From Bacteroidota bacterium (GTDB taxonomy: Bacteria; Bacteroidota; Bacteroidia; NS11-12g; UBA955): a stretch of DNA of 64,000 bases. The notes under the pieces were generated by a model. It was not told the origin of the DNA and did not search any database. It saw nothing but the letters and a program-made list of their open reading frames with translations. Of the stretch, positions 14,468-21,719 are shown piece by piece (the stretch's first letter is position 1; each line of letters begins with the position of its first letter). The position numbers and the translations under genes were made by a program. The stretch spans positions 172,254-236,253 of the forward strand of contig JAIYAW010000001.1 in NCBI GenBank assembly GCA_027488835.1, in the 5' to 3' direction.

Positions 14468-16786
14468 ATGAAAATTTCAATCAATTGGTTGCGAGATATT
14501 CTTCCTACAAATGTTGAAGCAATTGAAATTGCTGATAGATTGTCGGTGAGTGGATTAGAAGTAGAACATATTGACGAATGGCAAAGTTTGGCAGGTGGAT
14601 TAAAGGGATTTATTGTGGGTGAAGTTTTGACTTGTGAGCAACATCCCAATGCCGATCGATTGAGACTTACAACCGTAAATATAGGGGCTGCCGAACCCTT
14701 ACATATAGTTTGTGGCGCACCCAATGTGGCTGCAGGACAAAAAGTGATTGTTGCCACCGTTGGAACCGAAATTAATATGACGGGAAAAGAACCCTTCGTA
14801 ATTACCAAATCTAAAATTCGTGGCGAAGCAAGCGAAGGCATGATTTGCGCAGAAGATGAAATGGGAATGGGCAGCAACCACGATGGAATTTTGGTTTTAT
14901 CAAATGACGTTCAAGTGGGTACTGCCGCTGCTGATTATTTTGGTATTGAAGTAGATACTGTAATTGAAATAGGACTTACCGCCAACCGCGGTGATGCAGC
15001 TTCGCATTTGGGTGTGGCAAGAGATTTGGCAGGACTTTTGGGATTGTCAATCCCTCAAAAAAATATCCCTCAAATTGGTAATACAACGGAAAAATTAGAC
15101 ATTCAAATTGCTGATTCTGCGTTGTGTGAAAGGTATTATGGAATTAAAATTGACGGTGTTCAAATTGCACCTTCTCCGCAGTGGTTGCAAAATAGATTGC
15201 GCGCAATTGACATAGAGCCTAAAAACAATGTGGTGGATGCCACAAACTATATTTTGCATTCGGTTGGACAACCTGTTCATGCGTTTGATGCCGACAAAAT
15301 TGCTGGCAATGTGTCTGTAAGAAAGGCAGTTGCAGGTGAAAAAATTGTATTGCTAGATGGCAATGAAAAAGAGCTAAACGCCGATGATATTGTAATTGCC
15401 GATGCCGCAAACATCCTGGCAATTGCCGGTGTGATGGGAGGTAAAAACTCAGCAGTTTCTGAAAATACGACCAATTTGTTTCTTGAAATTGCACATTTTC
15501 ACCCCGGAATGGTTCGCAAAACTGCGAAACGACATGTGATCAATACCGACGCTTCTTTCAGGTTTGAAAGGGGAATAGACAAAGACAATATAGATTTATA
15601 CGGACGTGCATTGGCAGAATTGATTGTGCAAATTGCTAGTGGAAATATCGTGGCACATCAGGATGTTTATCCTGCGCCATTTGTGCCTCAAACCATTTCT
15701 CTCAGTATTGCTGCAATGAATGCATTCAGTGGCATTGAAATCCCTCAAAATGAAGCCGCTTCAATTTTGAAAAACTTGGGATTTGGAATTTCAGAACATG
15801 CGGACAGCATATCGGTTACTGTTCCTTCTTGGAGAAATGATATTTCAGAACTCGTTGATTTATATGAGGAAGTAATGCGTATTTACGGATTCGACAAAAT
15901 TCCAATGAGCGGCAAAATGCAAGTTTCTTTGGGTAATTTTGAGGGAATGCGTAAGCGTAAAATTGAAAATAAGTTACGTGCATATTTGGTGTCGCAGGGA
16001 GTTTTTGAAGCCTCAACCAACAGTTTAACCACCTCTGTTTGGTGGGAAGGCGATGAAAATTTGGTGCAATTGAGCAATCCTTTAAGTTCAGATATGGGTG
16101 TGATGCGCAAGAGCATTGTTCCAGGTTTGTTGCAGTCGGTGGCGTTTAATAAAAATCGACAGGCCGACAAAGTTGCCTTGTTTGAAATTGGCCGCACATA
16201 TGAAAAAACGGAGCAATCATTTAAGGAAACTCCTGTTTTGACGATGGTTTTCTGGGGTAAAAATACGGTGGAGAGTTGGGAATCACAGCAACGCGGGGTT
16301 GACTTTTTTGATATCAAACGTTTGTTGAAAGGTGCTTTGGGTGTGATAGATAGTGCTTTGAATGTTGAAGACATTGAAATTAGTTTGGTTAAGCCAAACT
16401 GGTTGAAAAAGGCCGATTTAAGTGGCACTGTATTTTCAGTTGAAATCCCTTTGAAAAAATTGTTGAAGTCTGGTAAGAAGACTTTGAAATATATGGCTCC
16501 ACCGAAGTATCCTACAATGAGAAGGGATTTGAGTTTGGTGGTAGATGCTACTGTTACTTTTGGTGAACTTCAGAAAATTGTGAAAGCGCAAAAGATTAAT
16601 TTCTTGACTGAAACAAGGGTGTTTTCAGTTTTTGAGGGAAAACCATTGGATGAAGGTAAAAAAGCAATTGCGTTGTCGTTTCATTTGAATAAGGCCGATG
16701 CCTCATTGACAGACAAAGATGCCGATGCGGTGATGCAAAAATTGATGACTGCTTTTGAGCAGTCAGGTGCGGTAATTCGTAGATAA
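14468..16786 (+). CDS. pheT: Phenylalanine--tRNA ligase beta subunit
   Basis: This subunit of the cytoplasmic (alpha-beta)2 enzyme carries tRNA-binding and editing domains. The 772-residue protein begins MKISINWLRDIL, the conserved N-terminus. The tRNA-binding (EMAP-like) domain follows with VVGEVLTCEQHPNADRLR near residues 55-75. The B3/4 editing domain, the B5 domain (PSWRNDISELVDLYEEVMRI) and the catalytic-like core follow in order. The C-terminal FDX-ACB domain contains PPKYPTMRRDLSLVVD. Length is slightly below the usual ~800. pheS is not in the window, so the subunits are unlinked here. coaX follows after 9 bp. Upstream lies the hairpin array and a -7 box, and there is no T-box-like leader. 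Confidence 0.96.
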   Translation: MKISINWLRDILPTNVEAIEIADRLSVSGLEVEHIDEWQSLAGGLKGFIVGEVLTCEQHPNADRLRLTTVNIGAAEPLHIVCGAPNVAAGQKVIVATVGTEINMTGKEPFVITKSKIRGEASEGMICAEDEMGMGSNHDGILVLSNDVQVGTAAADYFGIEVDTVIEIGLTANRGDAASHLGVARDLAGLLGLSIPQKNIPQIGNTTEKLDIQIADSALCERYYGIKIDGVQIAPSPQWLQNRLRAIDIEPKNNVVDATNYILHSVGQPVHAFDADKIAGNVSVRKAVAGEKIVLLDGNEKELNADDIVIADAANILAIAGVMGGKNSAVSENTTNLFLEIAHFHPGMVRKTAKRHVINTDASFRFERGIDKDNIDLYGRALAELIVQIASGNIVAHQDVYPAPFVPQTISLSIAAMNAFSGIEIPQNEAASILKNLGFGISEHADSISVTVPSWRNDISELVDLYEEVMRIYGFDKIPMSGKMQVSLGNFEGMRKRKIENKLRAYLVSQGVFEASTNSLTTSVWWEGDENLVQLSNPLSSDMGVMRKSIVPGLLQSVAFNKNRQADKVALFEIGRTYEKTEQSFKETPVLTMVFWGKNTVESWESQQRGVDFFDIKRLLKGALGVIDSALNVEDIEISLVKPNWLKKADLSGTVFSVEIPLKKLLKSGKKTLKYMAPPKYPTMRRDLSLVVDATVTFGELQKIVKAQKINFLTETRVFSVFEGKPLDEGKKAIALSFHLNKADASLTDKDADAVMQKLMTAFEQSGAVIRR

Positions 16787-16795
16787 TTGGTTGTT

Positions 16796-17497
16796 ATGGG
16801 TTCTGTAATTACCTTCGATATTGGGAATACGAGAACGAAGTTTGCAGTTTTTGGTGCAGATGGAACTATTTTAGACGCTGGCGCTGATTGCAAAATTGTT
16901 GATGTGATGAATCGATTTGATGGGTCTAAGGTAATTTATTCATCAGTACTGGCAGAAATCGATGCGCATTTGGCCGACAAGATTGACTTTTCTGTTTCAC
17001 TTTGTAGGGACATTGAAATTTTGGTCAGAAATACGGAAACTTTAGGAAAAGACAGATTGGCAGCGGTAATGGGAGCTAGGTTTCTATTTGGCTGCAAAAA
17101 TTGTTTAGTTATTGACGCAGGAACTTGCATTACTTATGATTATCTTTTGGATAATGGCGATTATTTGGGTGGTGCAATTTCAATGGGCATTGGTATGAGA
17201 TATAAGGCGTTGAATGCGTTCACCAGTAAATTGCCGTCCCTCAATACCGATGAAGCCCTAGATAATTTTGACGATGTGGGAAAGGAAACCGAAGGGGCCA
17301 TTCACAGCGGGGTTGCCAATGGATTTTTCGATGAAGTGAATGCCCGTATAGACAGATTCAGAGCAAAATATGATCATTCTATCGTTATTTTCACTGGTGG
17401 CGATGCCAAGTTCTTGGCGAAACACATTAAATACGAGATATTTGTGGAACCTTTATTGGTACATTACGGTTTATATCATGCAATTCAAACAGCTTAA
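16796..17497 (+). CDS. coaX: Type III pantothenate kinase
   Basis: The enzyme phosphorylates pantothenate, the first step of coenzyme A synthesis. The 233-residue product has the ASKHA-fold signatures of CoaX: DIGNTRTK at residues 8-15, GKDRLAAVMGAR in the middle, and VIDAGTCITYD for the second phosphate-binding and metal site. I chose ATG 16796 instead of the in-frame TTG at 16787 because it starts at MGSVITFDIGNT. It follows pheT by 9 bp, and its 3' end overlaps the next gene by 20 bp. coaD, a later enzyme of the same pathway, is at 37.1 kb. Confidence 0.94.
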   Translation: MGSVITFDIGNTRTKFAVFGADGTILDAGADCKIVDVMNRFDGSKVIYSSVLAEIDAHLADKIDFSVSLCRDIEILVRNTETLGKDRLAAVMGARFLFGCKNCLVIDAGTCITYDYLLDNGDYLGGAISMGIGMRYKALNAFTSKLPSLNTDEALDNFDDVGKETEGAIHSGVANGFFDEVNARIDRFRAKYDHSIVIFTGGDAKFLAKHIKYEIFVEPLLVHYGLYHAIQTA

Positions 17498-18857
17498 GGC
17501 TTTATTTAGTATAGGATTTCTTGCAACATTTGGTGTTCATTTGGATGCCCAAGGCACAAGTGGACAGAACTTTACGGGTTCTCCTTTTAGTAGTTATGGG
17601 TTGGGAGAATGGACAGGTTCTAACTTTTTACAGGCCAATACTTCTATGAATACCCACTCTGGGTATTATTCTTATAGTTTGTATAATCCTGCTACTTTGG
17701 GTAGTGTGCGTTATACTACTTTGGATTTATCTGGAGGATACAAAGAAGGTTTGGTAACGTCTGGTTCTGATGAGCAATCATTTACGGGAGGTGGATTGAA
17801 CTATTTGAGTTTGGCATTTCCTGTTTGGAAATATTTAAAAAAGGAAGTAATTGGGTACGACAGCGCCAAGAAAATAAAGCAATTTAAGTATGTGCCTTAT
17901 GGCGCGGCTTCGTCTTTTGTTTTGAAACCACTAACCACAGTAGGATATTCTTATTTTTTAGATAATAATAAAAGTGTTCTGCCAACTAGAACTTCATACA
18001 GAGGAGCTGGCGGTATTGATGTTTTTCAATGGAATTTGGGATTCAGATTAGCCAACAAGGTAAATTTTGGTTACGGTTTGGGGTATGTTTTCGGAAGCTT
18101 GAAGGAGAATTCTTTGTTTTCTATACCTGATAGTTTATCATTGGGGGTGGTTGAAGATTCTAAGGTGAATGTAATTAGAGGGGTGCAGCAACAATTTGGT
18201 TTGTTGGCCAATTTCAAATTGGATAGTACCTACCATAAAATTGGTTTGTCTTATGAAATGTATTCGGGGTTAAGTGGAACTCAAAGTCGATTGATCAGAA
18301 ATCTTGAAGTTTCTGGAGGTTATACTTCTATTATGGATACCATTTCTTTGGATAATGGATCAAAGAAAGATTTCACGATGCCTACGGCAATAGGCGTTGG
18401 TTACAGTTTTCAATTTAGAAGGGCGTTTTCTTTGAATTTTGATTTTCGTAAGCAAGTTTGGGGCAATGTAAATACCTTCTTTGATAAAACGAAGCACAAA
18501 GATAGAATGGATTATGGCGTGTCGTTGGTGTTGAATCCTGTTGACGAAAAAGCGCCAAATGAGCGCAAAATGAAGATGCCAATTCGTTTTGGCTATGTAT
18601 ATTCAACCACCCAAAACGTATATAGTTATGCGGGTGCTGAGCATCAGGTGATTGAGCAAAGAATGTCTGTTGGATTTGGTTTGCCATTTGTGCAGCGTTA
18701 CTACGACAATTCGGTGATTACGAATATGGTAAATGTTAATATTCAATATTTGACCCGTGGATTTAATATGGGAGGTATGCCAAGTGAGCAATATTTGGTT
18801 TTGGGCTTGGGCTTACAGCTTGGCGACATTTGGTTTGCGAAGCGCAAATACGATTAA
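17478..18857 (+). CDS. Outer-membrane beta-barrel protein, function unknown
   Basis: The 459-residue product has a signal peptide (MQFKQLKALFSIGFLATFGVHLDAQ) and then an N-terminal region with PFSSYGLGEWTGSNFLQANTS-like Gly/Asn-rich loops and NPATLG. This resembles the FadL/PorV-like outer-membrane proteins found next to coaX and lptC in Bacteroidota. The body is alternating strands rich in Tyr and Phe. I chose ATG 17478, which overlaps coaX by 20 bp, because it begins the signal peptide; in-frame codons further upstream encode no sensible N-terminus. It is likely co-transcribed with coaX and lptC. A role in lipid or LPS handling is only suggested by the neighbour. Confidence 0.8.
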   Translation: MQFKQLKALFSIGFLATFGVHLDAQGTSGQNFTGSPFSSYGLGEWTGSNFLQANTSMNTHSGYYSYSLYNPATLGSVRYTTLDLSGGYKEGLVTSGSDEQSFTGGGLNYLSLAFPVWKYLKKEVIGYDSAKKIKQFKYVPYGAASSFVLKPLTTVGYSYFLDNNKSVLPTRTSYRGAGGIDVFQWNLGFRLANKVNFGYGLGYVFGSLKENSLFSIPDSLSLGVVEDSKVNVIRGVQQQFGLLANFKLDSTYHKIGLSYEMYSGLSGTQSRLIRNLEVSGGYTSIMDTISLDNGSKKDFTMPTAIGVGYSFQFRRAFSLNFDFRKQVWGNVNTFFDKTKHKDRMDYGVSLVLNPVDEKAPNERKMKMPIRFGYVYSTTQNVYSYAGAEHQVIEQRMSVGFGLPFVQRYYDNSVITNMVNVNIQYLTRGFNMGGMPSEQYLVLGLGLQLGDIWFAKRKYD

Positions 18858-18860
18858 ACG

Positions 18861-19448
18861 ATGTTGGGTAGAATTCTCTTTTTGTTTGCTTTTGTGGGAC
18901 TTTTGGGTTGCACAGAATTGGATACAAGTGCATACAGAAATAAGCGTAGGGATTCTATTGTAACCAAGGAGTTTGCTGAGAAAATTAGTATTGATTATAC
19001 AGATTCTGGCAGAATTAGGGCAAGGGTATTTAGTCCACTGTTGGTAGCTGTTAAACTAGTTCGAAAGCCTTACATGGAAATGCCAAAGGGTTTGAAGGTA
19101 GATTTTTATGAGGCAAATGGAGACATACAGAGTTATCTAACTGCGGAGTATGGCATTAGTTATCCTGATGACAAAAAAGTAATTGTTCGTAGGGATGTTG
19201 AAATTTTGAACGTAAAAGGCGAGCGATTGAATACAGAAGAATTAATGTGGGATCAGGCAACGGGTAGAATTTATACCAATAAGTTTGTTGAGATTACCAC
19301 GAAAGATCAAATAATTACGGGCCAAGGATTAGAAAGTAACCAGTCGTTTACCGAATGGGAAATTTTAGATGTAATTGGCTCATTAAATGTACCCCATGAT
19401 AAAATACCACATCCTCGCTCTGTTGTGCCTGGTCGCGGCAGGTATTAG
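18861..19448 (+). CDS. lptC: LPS export lipoprotein LptC
   Basis: LptC bridges the inner-membrane LPS transporter and the periplasmic LPS conduit. The 195-residue product has a lipoprotein-like start (LLGC at residues 14-17), and the body fits the LptC/YrbK family as found in Bacteroidota. It shows IDYTDSGRIRARVFSPL, GLKVDFYEANGDIQSYLTAEYG, RRDVEILNVKGERLNTEELMWD and DQIITGQGLES, the repeated beta-jellyroll pattern. Unlike enterobacterial LptC it is a lipoprotein rather than a bitopic membrane protein. It starts 3 bp after the upstream OMP stop, and its last 62 bp overlap a small membrane protein gene. Confidence 0.88.
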   Translation: MLGRILFLFAFVGLLGCTELDTSAYRNKRRDSIVTKEFAEKISIDYTDSGRIRARVFSPLLVAVKLVRKPYMEMPKGLKVDFYEANGDIQSYLTAEYGISYPDDKKVIVRRDVEILNVKGERLNTEELMWDQATGRIYTNKFVEITTKDQIITGQGLESNQSFTEWEILDVIGSLNVPHDKIPHPRSVVPGRGRY

Positions 19449-19602
19449 CCTAATTGAGTTTTTAGCGGTTTATTACACCACTAAAGGCGATTATACATCG
19501 GTTGAATTTTGGCTGATGGTTTTTGTATTTGCGTTTAGCATTATGATGTATTTCAGGATAAAGCGATTGCGCAAAGAAGCCATGTTGAATCAGAAGAAAT
19601 AA
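19387..19602 (+). CDS. Small two-helix membrane protein
   Basis: The 71-residue product (68 if the second ATG at 19396 is used) has two clear membrane helices, YHILALLCLVAAGISLIEFL and FWLMVFVFAFSIMMYFRI, and a basic tail (KRLRKEAMLNQKK). It overlaps the 3' end of lptC by 62 bp in another frame and continues well past it, so coding is likely. I do not recognise a family. Its position after lptC suggests translational coupling and possibly an envelope role, by inference. Confidence 0.6.
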   Translation: MYPMIKYHILALLCLVAAGISLIEFLAVYYTTKGDYTSVEFWLMVFVFAFSIMMYFRIKRLRKEAMLNQKK

Positions 19603-19682
19603 ATTCTTTTTGCTGTAATTGGTGGTTGTTTTTTGCAATTTTATTGTGAAACATATCGAATGTTGAAAATAATTGCACGATA

Positions 19683-19772
19683 TTAACATTGTTAAAATAA
19701 TGGTATTCAAAAGTATATGATTTGGTAATTTAAATTTCACACCTTTTCCACATTTTTATTAACATTTTAACA
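19683..19772. promoter_or_regulatory. Candidate operator: TTAACA repeats upstream of the TetR gene
   Basis: TTAACA-T-TGTTAA at 19683-19695 is a perfect odd-centred palindrome. Two further direct TTAACA copies lie at 19759 and 19767, just before the -7 box. The arrangement suits an autoregulatory TetR operator; no binding evidence exists. Confidence 0.35.
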
Positions 19773-19782
19773 GACTAGTTGG

Positions 19783-19790
19783 TATATTTG
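19783..19790 (+). promoter_or_regulatory. -7 promoter box of the TetR gene (TATATTTG)
   Basis: TATATTTG fits TAnnTTTG and ends 7 nt before the ATG at 19798. Confidence 0.55.
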
Positions 19791-19797
19791 CGGTGTT

Positions 19798-20436
19798 ATG
19801 TCGAAAAATACTACACGCGAGAAAATATTACAACGTTGTTTTGAGGCGATGGAGATTGTTGGGTTTGAAGCGTTGCGCGCCGATAAAGAAGTTTTGAATT
19901 TGAAGATTTCAAAAGGAGCATTGTATCATTACTTTCCTAGCAAATTAGACATTGGTTATGCAATGGTTGATGAAATTATCAAGCCAATGTATGAAAAGAA
20001 ATGGTCTGATTTGATTGACCGTTCTGAGGGCATAGCAAATTGCATTTACGAGTTAATTGAAACTGAAAAGCACAATGCAACAGAGAAGAAAATTCTTCGT
20101 GGAGATGTGTTGTATAATTTGATGTTAGAGATGAGCGGGGTAGATGCTAAATTCCGTCAAAAATTGGAGGAAGTATTGGAGTTGCAAGTTAGAATTTTAC
20201 AAAAGGCGTTGTTGGCTGGTAAAAACTGCAATGAAATCAAACCTGGTGTTGATTCTAGGTCAATGTCGTACTTGCTCATCGGCCAATTGCATGGATGTTA
20301 TGCCATTGCAAAAACCCGTGCTTCTAAAGATGTATTTACATCGATGGTAAGTGGTTTGCAAAAGCAGTTGATTGATGTATTGTACGTAAATGACCCTTCA
20401 CGCAATGCGCAAAGGGCCACTGCCGCAAGTGCATAA
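19798..20436 (+). CDS. TetR/AcrR family transcriptional regulator
   Basis: This is a DNA-binding regulator of 212 residues. Residues 3-55 form the TetR HTH: TREKILQRCFEAM, a turn, then KISKGALYHYFPSKLDIGYAMVD, with the hallmark YHYFPSK. The remaining helical part is the ligand-binding and dimer domain and gives no clue to the ligand. The gene stands alone: it has its own -7 box 7 nt before the start and TTAACA repeats upstream, and it converges on the next gene with only 8 bp between stops. Targets are unknown; autoregulation is plausible. Confidence 0.9.
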   Translation: MSKNTTREKILQRCFEAMEIVGFEALRADKEVLNLKISKGALYHYFPSKLDIGYAMVDEIIKPMYEKKWSDLIDRSEGIANCIYELIETEKHNATEKKILRGDVLYNLMLEMSGVDAKFRQKLEEVLELQVRILQKALLAGKNCNEIKPGVDSRSMSYLLIGQLHGCYAIAKTRASKDVFTSMVSGLQKQLIDVLYVNDPSRNAQRATAASA

Positions 20437-20444
20437 TTAAGAGA

Positions 20445-21413
20445 TTAAAGATCGAGCATTTTCTTTTTGGTTTTATAATCTTGAACCAAAAATTTATTTC
20501 TGGCACCTTGTCCAGTTTGGCTTAATAAAGTTCCATTTTCTTTACAAGTTTGTAGCCAATGCTCGGTTGAGCAAACCCACTTTGAGCATTCGCTAATTAC
20601 AACACCACTCATTTGGGAGCAGACTATAGCAACTTTGTCTTTCACGGTGTGAAATATCATGCTATTGTCGGCATTGATCATCGGCGTAAAGAAAAGTTTG
20701 TATTTCGCACCTTTTAAATTTGGAACATAAGGGTTCAGTTTTACCCCTGCTTCGGCTTGGTTTTGAATGAGGTCAACGAGCATGTCGTATTCGTGCATTA
20801 CTTTTTTAAATATTTCTTCGTTTTCGAACATGCCACATTCTTTATAATGTTGAATTTGGTAGAGGGTAGAATAGAGTGTTTCATAGCTCCATATTTCGTG
20901 GGAAGCCACTTTCAAATATTTCTCTGCCAATTTGATATGGAAGCTTTCTTGTCCGTTATAAAAGGTAAATGGACCAGAGTGGAATTTTGGATTTTTAATA
21001 AACTCTCTGTTCCAAATGAATGTTTTGAAAGCACTCAGAGCTGGAAACCACATATAATAGAAGAAAGGAATTTCTTTGGCTCCGTAGGTAATTTGAGAAT
21101 GTGGCAAGTGAATACAACGATCGAGTTTCACTTCTAGTTCTTTATAAAAATCAGTAGAAGTATAGTTTTCAAAATTTAGGGGTTTGTATTGTCCACTGAG
21201 CCAATTGAGATTGGTTTGCGCCAAAGTATTTAAATCTATATCGAACTCTTTCGCGAGTTTCATAAGTTCGTCGGCTTTTAAGCTTTGTGGGTTTTTGATT
21301 CTTCTGTACGCAGAATCTTCAGAGATGTTTAATAAGTCAGCCATCATTGCTGCTGTACGTAAACCCATTTTTTTCGTTTTTTGGGTTAAAATGTCTGTAA
21401 AAGTGTCGATCAT
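20445..21413 (-). CDS. HTH-domain protein with long uncharacterised C-terminal region
   Basis: The product has 322 residues when started at the ATG at 21413 (MIDTFTDILTQKTKKMG). An upstream in-frame ATG at 21452 is less likely. Residues ~15-60 form an XRE/phage-repressor-like helix-turn-helix: LRTAAMMADLLNISEDSAYRRI, followed by LKADELMKLAKEFDI. The C-terminal ~250 residues are rich in aromatic residues and have no domain that I recognise; similar proteins occur in Bacteroidota as unnamed regulators. It is divergent from the secreted lipase-like gene cluster at 21.6-25.9 kb, whose upstream region carries inverted repeats, so it may regulate that gene. This is inference. Confidence 0.75.
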   Translation of the reverse strand: MIDTFTDILTQKTKKMGLRTAAMMADLLNISEDSAYRRIKNPQSLKADELMKLAKEFDIDLNTLAQTNLNWLSGQYKPLNFENYTSTDFYKELEVKLDRCIHLPHSQITYGAKEIPFFYYMWFPALSAFKTFIWNREFIKNPKFHSGPFTFYNGQESFHIKLAEKYLKVASHEIWSYETLYSTLYQIQHYKECGMFENEEIFKKVMHEYDMLVDLIQNQAEAGVKLNPYVPNLKGAKYKLFFTPMINADNSMIFHTVKDKVAIVCSQMSGVVISECSKWVCSTEHWLQTCKENGTLLSQTGQGARNKFLVQDYKTKKKMLDL

Positions 21414-21530
21414 AAGTTTTGAGATTTTTAAGTGTTTCGATGACTTATACAATTAAATAAGAGTTTACACCCAATCGTTTTGCGAAAAATACAAAAAATA
21501 TAATTAGGGGGGATGTTTTTTGGGCAAAAC

Positions 21531-21552
21531 TGCCAAGGATAAGCAGTTGGCA
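21531..21552. promoter_or_regulatory. Inverted repeats in the HTH/lipase divergent spacer
   Basis: TGCCAA at 21531-21536 and TTGGCA at 21547-21552 form a perfect 6-bp dyad. An interleaved ACTGC/GCAGT dyad overlaps it. The site lies between the divergent HTH gene and the small ORF leading to the 1408-residue protein, where an operator would be expected. Confidence 0.3.
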
Positions 21553-21587
21553 AGTCTCAAATTTGAATTATCAAAATTGATACACTT

Positions 21588-21719
21588 ATGAAAATACTTA
21601 TTCTTCTTAAAAAGCAGCTTGTTAGGGTAACGTGGTTTACTCAAAAAACAGCAATGGCGTTTTTCAATCTTCTTAGGTTTAAGCTTGATTTAATTTCACA
21701 GAAAGGAGGTGTATTATGA
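21588..21719 (+). CDS. Small basic hydrophobic ORF (43 aa), translationally coupled leader candidate
   Basis: The ORF begins ATG at 21588 and ends TGA at 21717-21719, overlapping the next ATG as ATGA. The product (MKILILLKKQLVRV...SQKGGVL) is basic and partly amphipathic, with no known family. The codons for its end (AAA GGA GGT) form a strong Shine-Dalgarno sequence for the downstream gene. Whether the peptide itself has a function is unknown; it may act only to couple translation. Confidence 0.4.
   Translation: MKILILLKKQLVRVTWFTQKTAMAFFNLLRFKLDLISQKGGVL
21703..21711 (+). promoter_or_regulatory. Strong Shine-Dalgarno AAGGAGGTG
   Basis: A full anti-16S complement lies with its GGAGG core ending 6 nt before the ATG at 21716. 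This is unusual here, since nearly all other genes in the window lack such a site. It lies within the end of the 43-residue ORF. Confidence 0.7.

Noticed and set aside
15883..16428. 181-codon open frame antisense to pheT
   Set aside because: The pheT frame is clearly the coding one with known domains throughout; the antisense product has no family features.
21453..21587. RNA gene or riboswitch in the spacer before the small ORF
   Set aside because: Only short dyads are visible; no extended paired structure or known aptamer sequence was recognised.
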